A DNA stretch of 64,000 nt from Citrobacter enshiensis. GTDB taxonomy: Bacteria > Pseudomonadota > Gammaproteobacteria > Enterobacterales > Enterobacteriaceae. The notes beneath the pieces are model-generated. The model saw only the letters and a program-made list of their open reading frames with translations. It was not told the origin of the DNA and did not search any database. The stretch spans positions 3,596,001 through 3,660,000 of the forward strand of contig NZ_CP119862.1 of the NCBI RefSeq assembly GCF_029338175.1, read 5' to 3'. Below, in pieces: positions 1 to 10,912 of this stretch; within the stretch, counting starts at the first letter, position 1; the number at the start of each line of letters is the position of its first letter. Both the position numbers and the translations under genes were made by a program.

Positions 1-137
1 CCTGCTATAACGGGATCAAAGGCGACGGCTGTGGGCAGTGTGCTGCCTGTACCCTGCGAGCCAACGGACTGACCCATTATCTGGCGGATAAACCTGCGGT
101 GATGGCGGCGATGAAGCAGAAAACCGGACTGAAGTAA
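1..137 (+). CDS. queC: QueC, 7-cyano-7-deazaguanine synthase (C-terminal part)
   Basis: Only the last 45 codons are present; the gene enters from the left edge and stops at TAA 135-137. The fragment holds the zinc-binding cysteine array of QueC: a Cys, then Cys-x2-Cys-x2-Cys nine residues later (CGQCAAC), followed by the family tail with [10 protein letters not shown]. QueC makes preQ0 from 7-carboxy-7-deazaguanine with ATP and ammonia in queuosine synthesis. Two later-stage queuosine genes, tgt and queA, lie elsewhere in this window. The position next to fadM is the same as queC-fadM (ybaX-ybaW) in E. coli. The N-terminal ATP-pyrophosphatase domain is outside the window. Confidence 0.93.
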   Translation, partial: CYNGIKGDGCGQCAACTLRANGLTHYLADKPAVMAAMKQKTGLK

Positions 138-149
138 TTTCTGTCGGTT

Positions 150-233
150 TTGCCGGGTGACGGCGTAAACATCTTATCCGGCCTACGAATCATGATCCCG
201 TAGGCCTGTAAGCAAAGCGCCATCAGGCAATCA
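150..233. repeat. REP/BIME-type palindromic repeat
   Basis: The gap between queC and fadM holds the familiar REP wording (tgccgggtgacggcgta, cttatccggcctac, then gtaggcctgtaag and gcgccatcaggca) as two half-units in opposite orientation. Such elements sit between convergent genes in enterics and can stabilise mRNA 3' ends or bind gyrase or Pol I; here it separates the convergent queC and fadM. Confidence 0.75.
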
Positions 234-237
234 CGCC

Positions 238-636
238 TTACTTAACCATTTGTTCCAGCTTTTCGCGTAACTCTCCCTCCAAAGGCAGCGCTTTTTGCGT
301 TTTCAAATCAATACACACAAAAGTAATCTGCGCATCCACCACGACTTGCCCTTCTGGCTCCAACGTAATGATCTGACTTAACACACCGCTCTTACCGTTG
401 ATTTGCTGCACCTGACTGGTCACGGTCAGCAGGTCACTCAGCACCGCCGGGCGACGGTAGTTAATATTGATGTTTACCACCACAAAAGCGATGTTATGGG
501 CCGTCATCCACTGAAAGCTGTCGCTGTTTTCCAGGCCGTCCCAGCGCGCCTCTTCCAGAAACTCAAGATAGCGGGCATTGTTGACATGCTGGTAGACATC
601 GAGATGATAACCACGGACTTTAATCTGTGTTTGCAT
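238..636 (-). CDS. fadM: FadM, long-chain acyl-CoA thioesterase III
   Basis: A 132-residue hot-dog-fold thioesterase, the E. coli FadM (YbaW) length. The catalytic-site motif YHLDVYQHVNNARYLEFLEEAR lies at residues 10-31, with the expected aspartate at D13. FadM hydrolyses long-chain acyl-CoAs, notably the 3,5-tetradecadienoyl-CoA formed as a by-product of oleate beta-oxidation, in the cytosol. The start ATG at 636 is followed at once by the family N-terminus MQTQIKVRGY. The upstream gap carries a FadR-like operator inside a perfect inverted repeat (679-709), in line with the known FadR control of fadM. It is convergent with queC. Confidence 0.95.
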   Translation of the reverse strand: MQTQIKVRGYHLDVYQHVNNARYLEFLEEARWDGLENSDSFQWMTAHNIAFVVVNININYRRPAVLSDLLTVTSQVQQINGKSGVLSQIITLEPEGQVVVDAQITFVCIDLKTQKALPLEGELREKLEQMVK

Positions 637-678
637 AGGGGCAGGAACCTTAGTGTGTTTTTATCGGTAAGACGACTG

Positions 679-709
679 TATAGAGGTCACAACTGGTATG
701 ACCTCTATA
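679..709. promoter_or_regulatory. FadR-like operator within a perfect inverted repeat upstream of fadM
   Basis: AACTGGTATGACCTCT at 691-706 matches the FadR consensus ANCTGGTCNGACNNGT at 14 of 16 positions. It overlaps an 11-bp perfect inverted repeat (TATAGAGGTCA 679-689, TGACCTCTATA 699-709; 9-bp spacer). FadR repression of fadM is established in E. coli; occupancy here is inferred. Confidence 0.6.
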
Positions 710-740
710 GCATGGCAAATTTTTGCCACTACGCAAGTTA

Positions 741-1130
<390 letters not shown>

Positions 1131-1196
1131 TTATTAACAGCGAAGCCACGATAACGGGGCGAAGAAACAGGAACAAATGGCAAATATCAGAAATGG

Positions 1197-1219
1197 AAAA
1201 GGCCGCGAAAGCGGCCTTT
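1197..1219 (-). terminator. Rho-independent terminator after ppiD
   Basis: Read on the minus strand, AAAGGCCGC-TTTC-GCGGCCTTTT forms a strong GC stem with a T-rich 3' arm, 41 bp beyond the ppiD stop. Confidence 0.8.
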
Positions 1220-1260
1220 GGGGATTACAACTTTTTGCAAATTTTTGCGAAGCGTCTCGA

Positions 1261-3135
1261 TTACTGCTGCTGTTCCAGCGCATCACCCACTTTAATTTTC
1301 GCCGCTTTACGCAGGTTACTCATCAGTGCTTCAAAGACAATTTGAGCGTTATTCTGGGTGATCCCCTGAACCATCGCTTTTTTCTGTTCTTCCGGCATTG
1401 AGCCCGCTTTCACGGCATCCAGCGCCAGCAGAACCACGTTGCCCTGCATGTCATTGGCAACACCGTAGACGGGCTTATCTTTCGCTGGCAGGCTCAGACC
1501 AAACGCGGCCTGACTTACCGGATCCTGACCCGTACGGCTCAGCGTTTTAGACTCACCAAAGCTCAGACCAGCTGCTTTCATCGCCTCATCGCCTTTACCG
1601 GCTTTCAGCTCAACCAGCAGTTTGTCCGCATCCAGTTTTGCCTGTTGTACCGCTTTGTTGTGCTTAACCAGCGCAGTTACCTGTTCCTTCACCTCAGCCA
1701 GCGGTTTAACCGCTTCTGCTTTGTGCTCGGCAACACGCAGTATAAAGGCACGATCGCCATCAACAGTGATGATGTCGGAGTTGTTACCCGGCGTACCGTT
1801 CTGCCCCACCAGGCCACCATTAAAGATCGCATCAGAAACCGGTTTGAAATTCAGTTCTTCCGGCAAGCTGTCGCGGTTGAACCAGCCTGTCTCAACGGCT
1901 TTCATGCCAGCGGCCTGTTCTGCGCCAGCCAGAGATTCGTTGTCATTGCTCGCCGCGTCGCTCACTTTCTGCTGCAACGCATAGTACGCATCCAACGCTT
2001 TTTCTTGCTTCACTTTCGCGGCAATGTCGTTACGCGCTTCGCTCAGCGGTTTGACTTTCGCAGGCTGGATGTCATCCAGACGAGCCACCAGATAACCGAC
2101 AGACGATTTGATGACGCCGGACAACTGACCTTTTTCTTTCAGGCCGGCATTTTTCAGCTCATCCGGGGTCGTGGCATCTTCCAGCCACCCCATATCGCCA
2201 CCGTTACGGGCCGAAATGATGTCAGCGGATTTCTCTTTCGCCAGAGCAGCAAAATCACCGCCTTTGTTCAGCGCATCCAGTACCGCTTTCGCGTCATCTT
2301 CCGTTTTGGTCTGAATGATGCTGTAACGGTTACGCTGCGGCTGAGTGAACTGATCCTGGTGCTGGTCATAATAAGCCTGGATATCGGCATCGCTGGCCGT
2401 CTCCTGCATCGCAGCAGCATCCAGCTTGATGTAGCTCACACGGAACTGCTCCGGCATCATAAAGCTATTTTTATTCTGCTCGTAGTAGCTGGAAACTTCT
2501 TGATCGGTCACCTGCTGCTTCGCCGCCAGGGCATTCACATCGATCGTCGCTTCACGAACGACACGCTGCTGGGCAACCAATTCCGCCAGTTCATCAGTTT
2601 CGCCCTTCAGCATAAACTCGGTGCCTGCAACGCCGTTGATCACCTGTTGCGTCGTCAGTTGGTTACGCAGCGCCTGCGCGTACTGATCGGCCGTCATTCC
2701 CATCTTGTTAACAATCGCATTGTAGCGGTTGTTATCAAATTTACCGTCGACCTGGAAGGCCGGCGTTGCGAAGATAGCCTGCTTGACCTGCTCATCGCTG
2801 ATATTCAGTTTGAGTTCGCGTGAATACTGGTCCAGCAGCGCTTCGTCGATAAGACGGTTCAGCGTCTGCTGACGCAGCGTTTTCATGTAGCTTTCGTTCG
2901 CCGCCAGTTCAGAGAACTGATCGCCTAACTGTTGCTGCATGCGGTTGCGTTCATTGTTAAACGCATTCTCAAACTGCCCGCGGCTGATTTCCTGGCCATT
3001 CACTTTTGCGGCGTAGTTATTGCTTCCGCCAATCAGGTAACCACTCACGCCGGTCAAAATGAACGACACGATAATGATACCGAAAATAATCTTGAGCACG
3101 AGACTGTTAGCAGCCGTGCGTAAGCTGTCCATCAT
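1261..3135 (-). CDS. ppiD: PpiD, inner-membrane-anchored periplasmic chaperone (SurA/parvulin family)
   Basis: A 624-residue protein, one more than the usual 623. A single N-terminal membrane segment (about 14-36) anchors a large periplasmic part with a SurA-like N domain (about 40-220) and a parvulin-type domain (about 265-360, with NRYSIIQTK and the GGDMGWLED motif), then a C-terminal helical region. PpiD binds SecYEG-YfgM and helps newly exported outer-membrane proteins; its parvulin domain is regarded as enzymatically inactive in E. coli. Two ATGs are adjacent (MMDSL); the first is used here. It is separated from hupB by 202 bp and a terminator. Confidence 0.97.
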   Translation of the reverse strand: MMDSLRTAANSLVLKIIFGIIIVSFILTGVSGYLIGGSNNYAAKVNGQEISRGQFENAFNNERNRMQQQLGDQFSELAANESYMKTLRQQTLNRLIDEALLDQYSRELKLNISDEQVKQAIFATPAFQVDGKFDNNRYNAIVNKMGMTADQYAQALRNQLTTQQVINGVAGTEFMLKGETDELAELVAQQRVVREATIDVNALAAKQQVTDQEVSSYYEQNKNSFMMPEQFRVSYIKLDAAAMQETASDADIQAYYDQHQDQFTQPQRNRYSIIQTKTEDDAKAVLDALNKGGDFAALAKEKSADIISARNGGDMGWLEDATTPDELKNAGLKEKGQLSGVIKSSVGYLVARLDDIQPAKVKPLSEARNDIAAKVKQEKALDAYYALQQKVSDAASNDNESLAGAEQAAGMKAVETGWFNRDSLPEELNFKPVSDAIFNGGLVGQNGTPGNNSDIITVDGDRAFILRVAEHKAEAVKPLAEVKEQVTALVKHNKAVQQAKLDADKLLVELKAGKGDEAMKAAGLSFGESKTLSRTGQDPVSQAAFGLSLPAKDKPVYGVANDMQGNVVLLALDAVKAGSMPEEQKKAMVQGITQNNAQIVFEALMSNLRKAAKIKVGDALEQQQ

Positions 3136-3275
3136 GGTGTAACCACACTCCGCTGTAGGTGATGTATAACCTCACGCAGCATAGCGTTTCCAGAACGCTG
3201 CGCGGAAAGGCCTATTGTGACAAGAAACGGGGGCAATTGTCAGCCCACAACGTGTAGAAAGTCCCGGATCACAAA

Positions 3276-3304
3276 TAAAAAAGGCACATCTGATGATGCG
3301 CCCT
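3276..3304 (-). terminator. Terminator after hupB
   Basis: On the minus strand GGCGCATC-ATCA-GATGTGCC followed by TTTTTTA makes a hairpin (one G-T pair) with a U-tract, 34-62 bp beyond the hupB stop. Confidence 0.8.
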
Positions 3305-3337
3305 TGTACTTTGTCACATCCCCTGGGGGGATCACTC

Positions 3338-3610
3338 TTAGTTTACCGCGTCTTTCAGCGCTTTACCTGCACGGAAACCCGGCACTTTAGCAGCAGCGAT
3401 GGTGATCTCTTTACCTGTTTGCGGGTTGCGACCAGTACGGGCAGCACGCTCTTTAACAGCAAAAGTACCAAAACCTACCAGTGCAACATCATCCCCTTCT
3501 TTCAGAGATTCAGTAACAGAAGCAATAATTGCATCTAACGCACGTCCAGCCGCAGCCTTAGAGATATCAGCCCCTGCAGCAATTTTGTCGATCAGTTGAG
3601 ATTTATTCAC
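3338..3610 (-). CDS. hupB: HupB, nucleoid protein HU beta subunit
   Basis: A 90-residue histone-like protein with the full HU/IHF fold: an N-terminal helical dimerisation part ([11 protein letters not shown]) and the beta-ribbon DNA-binding arm, recognisable by [24 protein letters not shown] (about 46-69). HU beta pairs with itself or HU alpha to bend and compact DNA without strong sequence preference. It sits in the conserved lon-hupB-ppiD order with its own terminator. The 140-bp AT-rich stretch upstream, before the lon terminator, is where its promoters would be; no single promoter is assigned. Confidence 0.98.
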   Translation of the reverse strand: MNKSQLIDKIAAGADISKAAAGRALDAIIASVTESLKEGDDVALVGFGTFAVKERAARTGRNPQTGKEITIAAAKVPGFRAGKALKDAVN

Positions 3611-3748
3611 TCTTCTCTTCCTCTTTATAATTTATATCGCACCTGAATCCTTCAAAGTGCGACCGCGCAGCAGTTATATCAGGCCTGCCATGCCCTTACA
3701 ACACCCGTTAATGATGGCAAGCCTAATTCAACATCTAAGTTAGCGATA

Positions 3749-3797
3749 CAAAAAAAGGCTGGCAAGTCCGAAATAGCCTGCCAGCCCTGTTTTTATT
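3749..3797 (-). terminator. Bidirectional-looking terminator after lon
   Basis: GGCTGGCA...TGCCAGCC inverted repeat (8-bp stem with a 17-nt interior that can pair further) flanked by an A-tract on one side and a T-tract on the other. On the minus strand it lies 22 bp beyond the lon stop and ends in TTTTTTT. Confidence 0.8.
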
Positions 3798-3818
3798 AGC
3801 GCTCTTTGCGCGAGGTCA

Positions 3819-6173
3819 CTATTTTGCGGTTACAACTTGTATTCCAGAGGGTTCATTTTGCAGCGCAAGCGCCAGAACTTCCTCAATACGTTTCACCGGG
3901 TGAATATCAAGATCCGCAATGACGTTGTCCGGAATCTCTTCCAGGTCACGTTTATTTTCGTCAGGAATTAACACGGTTTTAATCCCGCCACGGTGTGCGG
4001 CCAGCAGTTTTTCTTTCAAACCACCGATAGGCAGCACCTGACCACGCAGGGTGATCTCACCGGTCATTGCCACATCAGCGCGAACCGGGTTACCGGTCAG
4101 ACAGGAAACCAGGGCTGTACACATCGCAATACCGGCACTCGGACCGTCTTTCGGCGTCGCACCTTCTGGCACGTGAACGTGGATGTCGCGTTTCTCGTAA
4201 AAGTCCGGATTAATCCCCAGTTTTTCCGCTCGCGCGCGCACCACGGTCAACGCAGCCTGAATGGACTCCTGCATGACTTCGCCCAGAGAACCCGTATAGG
4301 TGAGTTTCCCTTTACCCGGTACGCAGGCCGTTTCGATGGTCAGCAGATCGCCGCCCACTTCGGTCCATGCCAGCCCCGTCACCTGACCCACGCGATTTTC
4401 GCTGTCCGCGCGACCATAGTCGAAGCGCTGTACGCCGAGGTAATCGTGCAGATTGTCGCCATTGATCACAATGTGTTTCAGTGACTTATCCAGCAGTAAC
4501 TGCTTAACGGCTTTACGACACAGTTTGGAGATTTCACGCTCCAGACTACGCACGCCCGCTTCACGGGTGTAGTAACGAATAATGCCAATAATGGCGCTAT
4601 CATCGACCGTCAGTTCGCCTTTTTTCAGTGCGTTACGTTCAATTTGCTTCGGCAGCAGATGACGCTTCGCAATGTTCAGCTTCTCGTCTTCGGTATAACC
4701 GGACAGACGGATCACTTCCATACGATCCAGCAGCGGCGCCGGAATGTTCATGGAGTTAGAGGTCGCGACAAACATCACGTCACTGAGATCGTAGTCCACT
4801 TCCAGGTAGTGATCGCTGAACGCCACGTTCTGCTCAGGATCCAGCACCTCAAGCAGTGCGGAAGCAGGATCGCCACGCATGTCAGACGACATTTTGTCGA
4901 TTTCATCAAGCAGGAACAGCGGGTTTTTAACCCCCACTTTCGCCATTTTCTGGATCAGTTTGCCCGGCATAGAACCGATGTACGTACGACGGTGACCGCG
5001 AATTTCAGCTTCATCACGCACGCCGCCCAGCGCCATACGGATGTATTTGCGACCGGTCGCTTTCGCAATAGACTGACCCAAAGAGGTTTTACCTACCCCC
5101 GGCGGTCCAACCAGACACAGGATTGGCCCCTTGATTTTGTTCACACGGCTTTGTACCGCAAGATACTCAAGGATGCGGTCTTTCACTCGCTCCAGACCGT
5201 AATGATCGGTGTCGAGGATTTCCTGCGCCTGACGCAGATCTTTTTTGACCTTGCTACGCGCATTCCACGGTACCTGCACCATCCAGTCGATGTAGCCGCG
5301 CACCACGGTCGCTTCTGCCGACATCGGAGACATCATTTTCAGCTTCTGCAGTTCTGCTTCCGCTTTCTCCTTTGCCTCTTTCGGCATTTTCGCCGCGTCG
5401 ATTTTGCGTTTCAGCGCTTCGTTTTCATCCGGCGCGTCGTCCATTTCGCCGAGTTCTTTCTGAATGGCTTTCATTTGCTCGTTCAGATAGTACTCGCGCT
5501 GGGATTTCTCCATCTGCTTTTTCACACGGTTGCGAATACGCTTCTCAACCTGCAGCAGATCGATTTCGGACTCCATCATCGCCATCAGATATTCCAGACG
5601 TTCGTTGACGTCGGACATTTCCAGCACGGATTGCTTGTCTGCCAGTTTCAGCGGCATGTGTGCAGCGATGGTGTCAGCCAGACGGGCAGGATCGTCAATA
5701 CTATTGAGCGATGTAAGCACTTCTGGCGGAATTTTTTTGTTCAGTTTGATGTAGCCTTCGAACTGGCTAATCGCGGTGCGTACCAGCACTTCCTGCTCGC
5801 GCTCGTCAATGGCTGGCGACTCAAGGTACTCTGCCTTCGCAGAGAAATGCTCGCCATTGTCAGACAGGGCAGAAATACGCGCGCGCTGTAACCCCTCAAC
5901 CAGTACCTTTACGGTACCGTCAGGCAGTTTCAGCATTTGCAAAATAGAGGCCACGGTCCCGACGGTGAAAAGATCGTTTACACCCGGCTCATCCGTTGAT
6001 GCTTCTTTCTGGGCGACCAGCATGATTTTTTTATCATGGTCCATAGCCGCTTCCAGACAACGGATAGATTTTTCCCGCCCTACAAATAAGGGTATGACCA
6101 TGTGCGGATAAACCACCACATCGCGCAACGGCAATACGGGGATTTCAATGCGTTCAGAACGCTCAGGATTCAT
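3819..6173 (-). CDS. lon: Lon, ATP-dependent protease La
   Basis: 784 residues, identical in length to E. coli Lon, so numbering carries over. Order: N-terminal LON substrate-binding domain (about 8-200), coiled-coil region, AAA+ module with Walker A GPPGVGKT (about 356-363) and Walker [10 protein letters not shown], then the serine/lysine protease domain with catalytic KDGPSAGI (S679) and the lysine near 722. The hexamer degrades misfolded proteins and regulators such as SulA and RcsA in the cytosol. A sigma-32 promoter lies 80-110 bp upstream, in line with heat-shock control. It is downstream of clpX in the classic tig-clpP-clpX-lon quality-control cluster. Confidence 0.99.
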   Translation of the reverse strand: MNPERSERIEIPVLPLRDVVVYPHMVIPLFVGREKSIRCLEAAMDHDKKIMLVAQKEASTDEPGVNDLFTVGTVASILQMLKLPDGTVKVLVEGLQRARISALSDNGEHFSAKAEYLESPAIDEREQEVLVRTAISQFEGYIKLNKKIPPEVLTSLNSIDDPARLADTIAAHMPLKLADKQSVLEMSDVNERLEYLMAMMESEIDLLQVEKRIRNRVKKQMEKSQREYYLNEQMKAIQKELGEMDDAPDENEALKRKIDAAKMPKEAKEKAEAELQKLKMMSPMSAEATVVRGYIDWMVQVPWNARSKVKKDLRQAQEILDTDHYGLERVKDRILEYLAVQSRVNKIKGPILCLVGPPGVGKTSLGQSIAKATGRKYIRMALGGVRDEAEIRGHRRTYIGSMPGKLIQKMAKVGVKNPLFLLDEIDKMSSDMRGDPASALLEVLDPEQNVAFSDHYLEVDYDLSDVMFVATSNSMNIPAPLLDRMEVIRLSGYTEDEKLNIAKRHLLPKQIERNALKKGELTVDDSAIIGIIRYYTREAGVRSLEREISKLCRKAVKQLLLDKSLKHIVINGDNLHDYLGVQRFDYGRADSENRVGQVTGLAWTEVGGDLLTIETACVPGKGKLTYTGSLGEVMQESIQAALTVVRARAEKLGINPDFYEKRDIHVHVPEGATPKDGPSAGIAMCTALVSCLTGNPVRADVAMTGEITLRGQVLPIGGLKEKLLAAHRGGIKTVLIPDENKRDLEEIPDNVIADLDIHPVKRIEEVLALALQNEPSGIQVVTAK

Positions 6174-6253
6174 AGAGCTCTCTCTTAGTTTAGTGTCCGC
6201 CAGGTAATCTGGTTATGTGACTGTGTTTCACACGACCATTAACATGTAAGCAG

Positions 6254-6283
6254 TATATGGGGATGTTTCCCACACATTCAACG
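6254..6283 (-). promoter_or_regulatory. Sigma-32 heat-shock promoter of lon
   Basis: Minus strand: GTTGAA (rc of 6277-6282) as the -35 and CCCCATATA (rc of 6254-6262) as the -10, separated by 14 nt. This fits the sigma-32 pattern CTTGAA-N13-17-CCCCATnT and the known E. coli lon promoter. Confidence 0.85.
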
Positions 6284-6303
6284 GCGTGTTTACAGGAAAA
6301 ATA

Positions 6304-6330
6304 AAAGGGGGGATAAAATCCCCCCTTTTT
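6304..6330 (-). terminator. Terminator after clpX
   Basis: GGGGGGAT-TTTA-TCCCCCC style hairpin with flanking A and T runs (aaaagggggg ... cccccctttt), 28 bp beyond the clpX stop on the minus strand. Confidence 0.8.
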
Positions 6331-6357
6331 GATTAACTGATTGTATGAAGTGGTTAA

Positions 6358-7632
6358 TTATTCACCAGATGCTTGCTGCGCTTCTGGCTTACCATAAATC
6401 AGCAACGGCTTGCTCTGGCCGCCGATGACGGACTCATCGATCACCACTTTTTCAACATCTTCCATTGAAGGCAGATCGTACATCGTGTCGAGCAGAGCGG
6501 CTTCTACGATAGAACGCAGACCACGCGCCCCCGTTTTACGCGCCATTGCTTTACGGGCGATAGCGTCCAGCGCTTCATCACGGAACTCTAAATCCACACC
6601 TTCGAGGTTAAACAGCGCCTGATACTGCTTGGTCAGCGCGTTTTTCGGCTCTTTCAGAATTTGGATCAGCGCTTCTTCGCTCAGTTCGTTCAGCGTTGCA
6701 ACCACCGGCAAACGCCCAATGAACTCAGGGATCAGACCAAATTTGATCAGATCTTCTGGCTCAACCTGCGACAGCAGTTCGCCTTCGCTCGCCTTATCAG
6801 ACTTGGCTTTCACCGTCGCGCTAAAACCAATGCCCGACCCGGTTTCCACACGATGGGAGATAACCTTATCCAGCCCCGCAAACGCACCGCCGCAGATAAA
6901 CAGAATCTTAGAGGTATCAACCTGCAAGAATTCCTGCTGCGGGTGTTTACGACCGCCCTGCGGCGGAACCGCGGCAACCGTCCCTTCGATCAGTTTCAAC
7001 AGTGCCTGCTGTACGCCTTCACCGGAAACGTCACGGGTAATAGACGGGTTGTCTGATTTACGAGAAATCTTGTCGATTTCATCGATGTAGACAATACCGC
7101 GCTGCGCTTTCTGCACGTCGTAGTCGCATTTCTGCAACAGCTTCTGAATGATGTTCTCAACATCCTCACCCACATAACCCGCTTCGGTCAGGGTGGTGGC
7201 ATCTGCCATGGTGAACGGTACGTCCAACAGGCGCGCCAGCGTTTCGGCCAGCAACGTTTTCCCGGAACCCGTTGGACCAATCAGCAGAATGTTACTTTTG
7301 CCCAACTCGACGCCATTGCTGGTGTCGCCGTTACGCAGACGTTTGTAATGGTTGTATACCGCGACCGCCAGCACTTTTTTCGCCTGCTCCTGGCCGATAA
7401 CATAATCGTCCAGGTGATTGCGAATTTCATGCGGCGTCGGCAGCGCACTACGCTCACGGTGCGGTGCCACTTCCTTAATCTCTTCGCGAATGATGTCGTT
7501 ACATAAATCAACACATTCGTCGCAGATATACACGGATGGACCGGCGATCAGCTTACGCACTTCATGCTGGCTTTTGCCGCAAAAAGAGCAGTACAACAAT
7601 TTGCCCGAGCCATCTTTGCGTTTATCTGTCAT
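6358..7632 (-). CDS. clpX: ClpX, AAA+ unfoldase of the ClpXP protease
   Basis: 424 residues, the E. coli length. An N-terminal zinc-binding domain (C15, C18, C37, C40) that takes substrates and adaptors such as SspB is followed by a AAA+ module with Walker A GPTGSGKT (about 120-127), Walker [10 protein letters not shown], the pore loop GYVG and sensor motifs. The IGF-type loop used to dock ClpP is present in the sequence [10 protein letters not shown]. ClpX unfolds tagged proteins (for example ssrA-tagged) and feeds them to ClpP. It follows clpP by 126 bp on the same strand, the standard clpP-clpX operon. Confidence 0.99.
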   Translation of the reverse strand: MTDKRKDGSGKLLYCSFCGKSQHEVRKLIAGPSVYICDECVDLCNDIIREEIKEVAPHRERSALPTPHEIRNHLDDYVIGQEQAKKVLAVAVYNHYKRLRNGDTSNGVELGKSNILLIGPTGSGKTLLAETLARLLDVPFTMADATTLTEAGYVGEDVENIIQKLLQKCDYDVQKAQRGIVYIDEIDKISRKSDNPSITRDVSGEGVQQALLKLIEGTVAAVPPQGGRKHPQQEFLQVDTSKILFICGGAFAGLDKVISHRVETGSGIGFSATVKAKSDKASEGELLSQVEPEDLIKFGLIPEFIGRLPVVATLNELSEEALIQILKEPKNALTKQYQALFNLEGVDLEFRDEALDAIARKAMARKTGARGLRSIVEAALLDTMYDLPSMEDVEKVVIDESVIGGQSKPLLIYGKPEAQQASGE

Positions 7633-7758
7633 GAGTCAAAACCTCTTCTTTGTTCTTTGTGCCGCACACGACGACGCAAATGCCATTCTCAGGCGCAAGC
7701 CGCTTATCAGCGTTGTGCCGCCCTTAGATATTATAGCGGTACACTTGCGCCCTGGGCA

Positions 7759-8382
7759 TCAATTACGATGGGTCAAAATCGAGTCGACTAATCCATACTC
7801 CACCGCTTCAGAAGCGGAGAGGAAGCGATCGCGCTCAGTATCACGTTCAATCTGCTCAAGAGATTGACCCGTATGGTGCGCCATAAGTTCATTCATGCGC
7901 CCTTTCACTTTCAGAATTTCACGGGCATGAATTTCAATATCCGTCGCCTGGCCCTGGTAACCGCCCAGAGGCTGGTGGATCATGACGCGAGAATTCGGCA
8001 GGCAGAAACGTTTACCTTTTGCGCCTGCAGTCAGCAAGAACGCGCCCATTGAGGCCGCCTGGCCCATACAAATGGTGCTGACATCCGGCTTAATGAACTG
8101 CATGGTGTCATAGATAGACATCCCTGCGGTAATCACCCCACCAGGGGAGTTGATGTACAGATAGATATCTTTTTCCGGGTTTTCCGCTTCCAGGAACAGC
8201 ATCTGCGCCACAATCAGGTTAGCCATGTGGTCTTCAACCTGGCCGGTCAGAAAAATGACACGTTCCTTAAGTAGACGAGAATAGATATCAAAAGAGCGCT
8301 CACCACGTGAAGTCTGTTCAATGACCATCGGCACCAGCGCCATATGGGGTGCAAAGTTATCTCGTTCGCCGCTGTATGACAT
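7759..8382 (-). CDS. clpP: ClpP, proteolytic subunit of Clp proteases
   Basis: The open frame extends further upstream, but the start was set at the ATG at 8382 because the family begins [10 protein letters not shown] and an AGGAG ribosome-binding site lies just before it. This gives 207 residues with a 14-residue propeptide. Catalytic triad residues are in place: S111 in [10 protein letters not shown]136 in MIHQPLGG, and D185 by length. The tetradecameric serine protease works with ClpX or ClpA in the cytosol. A sigma-32-type promoter lies at 8463-8491 and the tig terminator lies beyond that, so clpPX forms its own heat-inducible unit. Confidence 0.98.
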   Translation of the reverse strand: MSYSGERDNFAPHMALVPMVIEQTSRGERSFDIYSRLLKERVIFLTGQVEDHMANLIVAQMLFLEAENPEKDIYLYINSPGGVITAGMSIYDTMQFIKPDVSTICMGQAASMGAFLLTAGAKGKRFCLPNSRVMIHQPLGGYQGQATDIEIHAREILKVKGRMNELMAHHTGQSLEQIERDTERDRFLSASEAVEYGLVDSILTHRN

Positions 8383-8462
8383 TTCCGTCTCCTGGATAAA
8401 AAATGAAAAAACCTGCTGTACCGATTGTAACCTTATGGACGGATTATCAGCTAGTCCCTCTG

Positions 8463-8491
8463 TTATGGGTACGGCATCGCCATAATTCAAG
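8463..8491 (-). promoter_or_regulatory. Sigma-32-type promoter of clpPX
   Basis: Minus strand GCTTGAA (ttcaag at 8486-8491 on the plus strand) followed after 16 nt by CCCATAA (8463-8469). It resembles the sigma-32 consensus, about 80 bp from the clpP start. Heat-shock induction of clpP is known in E. coli. Confidence 0.7.
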
Positions 8492-8563
8492 CATAACAAT
8501 CTTTTGTTGTAACGCTAACACTGAAACGCTGTTTTCGCACTCTTCCCATGCAAAATGCGTGAC

Positions 8564-8597
8564 AAAAAAAAGCCCGCCACCGGGCGGTGACGGGCTT
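8564..8597 (-). terminator. Terminator after tig
   Basis: AGCCCGTCACC-GCCCG-GTGGCGGGCT followed by eight Ts on the minus strand, 33 bp beyond the tig stop. Confidence 0.85.
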
Positions 8598-8629
8598 TTG
8601 TGCGAATTTCGTGCTAATTAAGCAACGAA

Positions 8630-9937
<1,308 letters not shown>

Positions 9938-10076
9938 TCAAAAAATCACAGTGCTCGGTCAACTCTACTCCGCAAGCACAGGTTGTTGGCTTCGCGGAAC
10001 TGGGATGTTCTCTTAATCAATCACATTCCCTGTCGTCAGAATCATCCCGAAGACATTCCGAAAAATAAGACGCCGC

Positions 10077-10105
10077 ATTATAGCGGCATCACTTTTATGA
10101 GTCGA
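10077..10105 (-). promoter_or_regulatory. Predicted sigma-70 promoter of tig
   Basis: Minus strand TCGACT (-35, 10100-10105), 17-nt spacer, perfect TATAAT (-10, 10077-10082), about 150 bp before the tig ATG. The -10 lies in the loop of a short palindrome GCCGC-TATAAT-GCGGC. Confidence 0.6.
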
Positions 10106-10194
10106 GAACGGTTATCGCGCGTTGCTGCGGCTTTTTTCACAATTCCCGGCTAATTTTTGTCTGAATACTGCACTACCCGTTCAAAATTCAGACA

Positions 10195-10222
10195 AAACAA
10201 AACGGCCCGCAGGCCGTTTTTA
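10195..10222 (-). terminator. Terminator after bolA
   Basis: AAAACGGCC-TGC-GGGCCGTTTTGTTTTG on the minus strand: a GC hairpin flanked by A and T runs, about 55-80 bp beyond the bolA stop. Confidence 0.75.
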
Positions 10223-10275
10223 CATAATCTGTAGCAACATACTGGAAAAGCGTCAGCTGTTGCAAATGCGTTTTT

Positions 10276-10593
10276 CTACGCGATGCTTCCCGCTCCACGA
10301 CAAGGAGGCGATGCGAAGATCGTATCGTGCAACCCTTCCCACTCCTTTATGGTGTAGGTATGCAGTGCCAGCGCATGTACGGTTGTGGAGAGTTCCGCCG
10401 TTAACGTACCGTAAATCATCCGATGACGATTAAGAAAACGTTCGCCAATGAAGCGATCGCTGACCAGCACAACTTTAAAATGGCTTTCAGAGCCTGCCGG
10501 AACATTGTGACGATAGCTTTCATCCACAACTTCAAGGAACACGGGTTGGAACGTTGTCCTTAATTTTTCTTCTATTTGCTCACGTATCATCAT
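10276..10593 (-). CDS. bolA: BolA, stress-response morphogene and Fe-S partner
   Basis: 105 residues from the ATG at 10593; the frame is open further upstream, but [11 protein letters not shown] is the family start and a GGAGAC ribosome-binding site precedes it. The class II KH-like BolA fold spans the whole protein, with the conserved LNRHRMIY and [16 protein letters not shown] segments. BolA acts with monothiol glutaredoxin Grx4 and as a transcription factor affecting shape, PBP5/PBP6 and biofilm genes. A gearbox -10 (CGGCTAGTA) lies about 50 bp upstream, as at E. coli bolA1p. It diverges from yajG. Confidence 0.96.
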   Translation of the reverse strand: MMIREQIEEKLRTTFQPVFLEVVDESYRHNVPAGSESHFKVVLVSDRFIGERFLNRHRMIYGTLTAELSTTVHALALHTYTIKEWEGLHDTIFASPPCRGAGSIA

Positions 10594-10639
10594 GAAATGT
10601 CTCCTCCGACAACGCTGAGATGTCACCCATCCCTTTAAA

Positions 10640-10648
10640 TACTAGCCG
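10640..10648 (-). promoter_or_regulatory. Gearbox -10 element of the bolA promoter
   Basis: Minus strand CGGCTAGTA is the gearbox -10 known from bolA1p, which is RpoS-dependent and growth-rate-inverse in E. coli. Confidence 0.7.
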
Positions 10649-10842
10649 CTTTTACCGCTTCCATTACACTCTTACAACAAAAATTTAGCGTTCGTCTGAT
10701 TTTCTCATTCAAACGTATGAAGTTTACTGACTTATCTGCCCATTTGATTGTTAAAAACCCGGGTATTGTGCCCCGAGGGTCAGAAAACCGACAACGCAAT
10801 GAATTTACATGCGTTGAGCTCTTCCCCTCGCCGTTGGCGATG

Positions 10843-10892
10843 TTATGATGGCGTGAATTTTTTCTATCACGCTTAATTTCTATCACGCTTAA
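10843..10892 (+). promoter_or_regulatory. yajG promoter region with a 16-bp tandem duplication
   Basis: An extended -10 (TGTTATGAT, 10841-10849) precedes two exact head-to-tail copies of TTTCTATCACGCTTAA (10861-10876 and 10877-10892) in the predicted transcript start or leader of yajG. The yajG ATG is at 10913. Confidence 0.55.
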
Positions 10893-10912
10893 GAGTCACT
10901 GAGAGTTCGAAC

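Noticed and set aside
1645-2823. Long open frame (392 codons) on the plus strand opposite ppiD
   Set aside because: It lies wholly antisense to the well-conserved ppiD gene and has no recognisable protein character.
4644-5891. 415-codon frame antisense to lon
   Set aside because: A shadow of the codon pattern of lon; His/Arg/Phe-rich with no domain.
6174-6357. Small RNA in the clpX-lon gap, as reported (SraA) in E. coli
   Set aside because: I could place the clpX terminator and the lon promoter there but could not recognise a separate RNA from sequence alone.
10635-10886. 83-codon minus-strand frame in the bolA-yajG gap
   Set aside because: It covers both divergent promoters and has no family character or ribosome-binding site.
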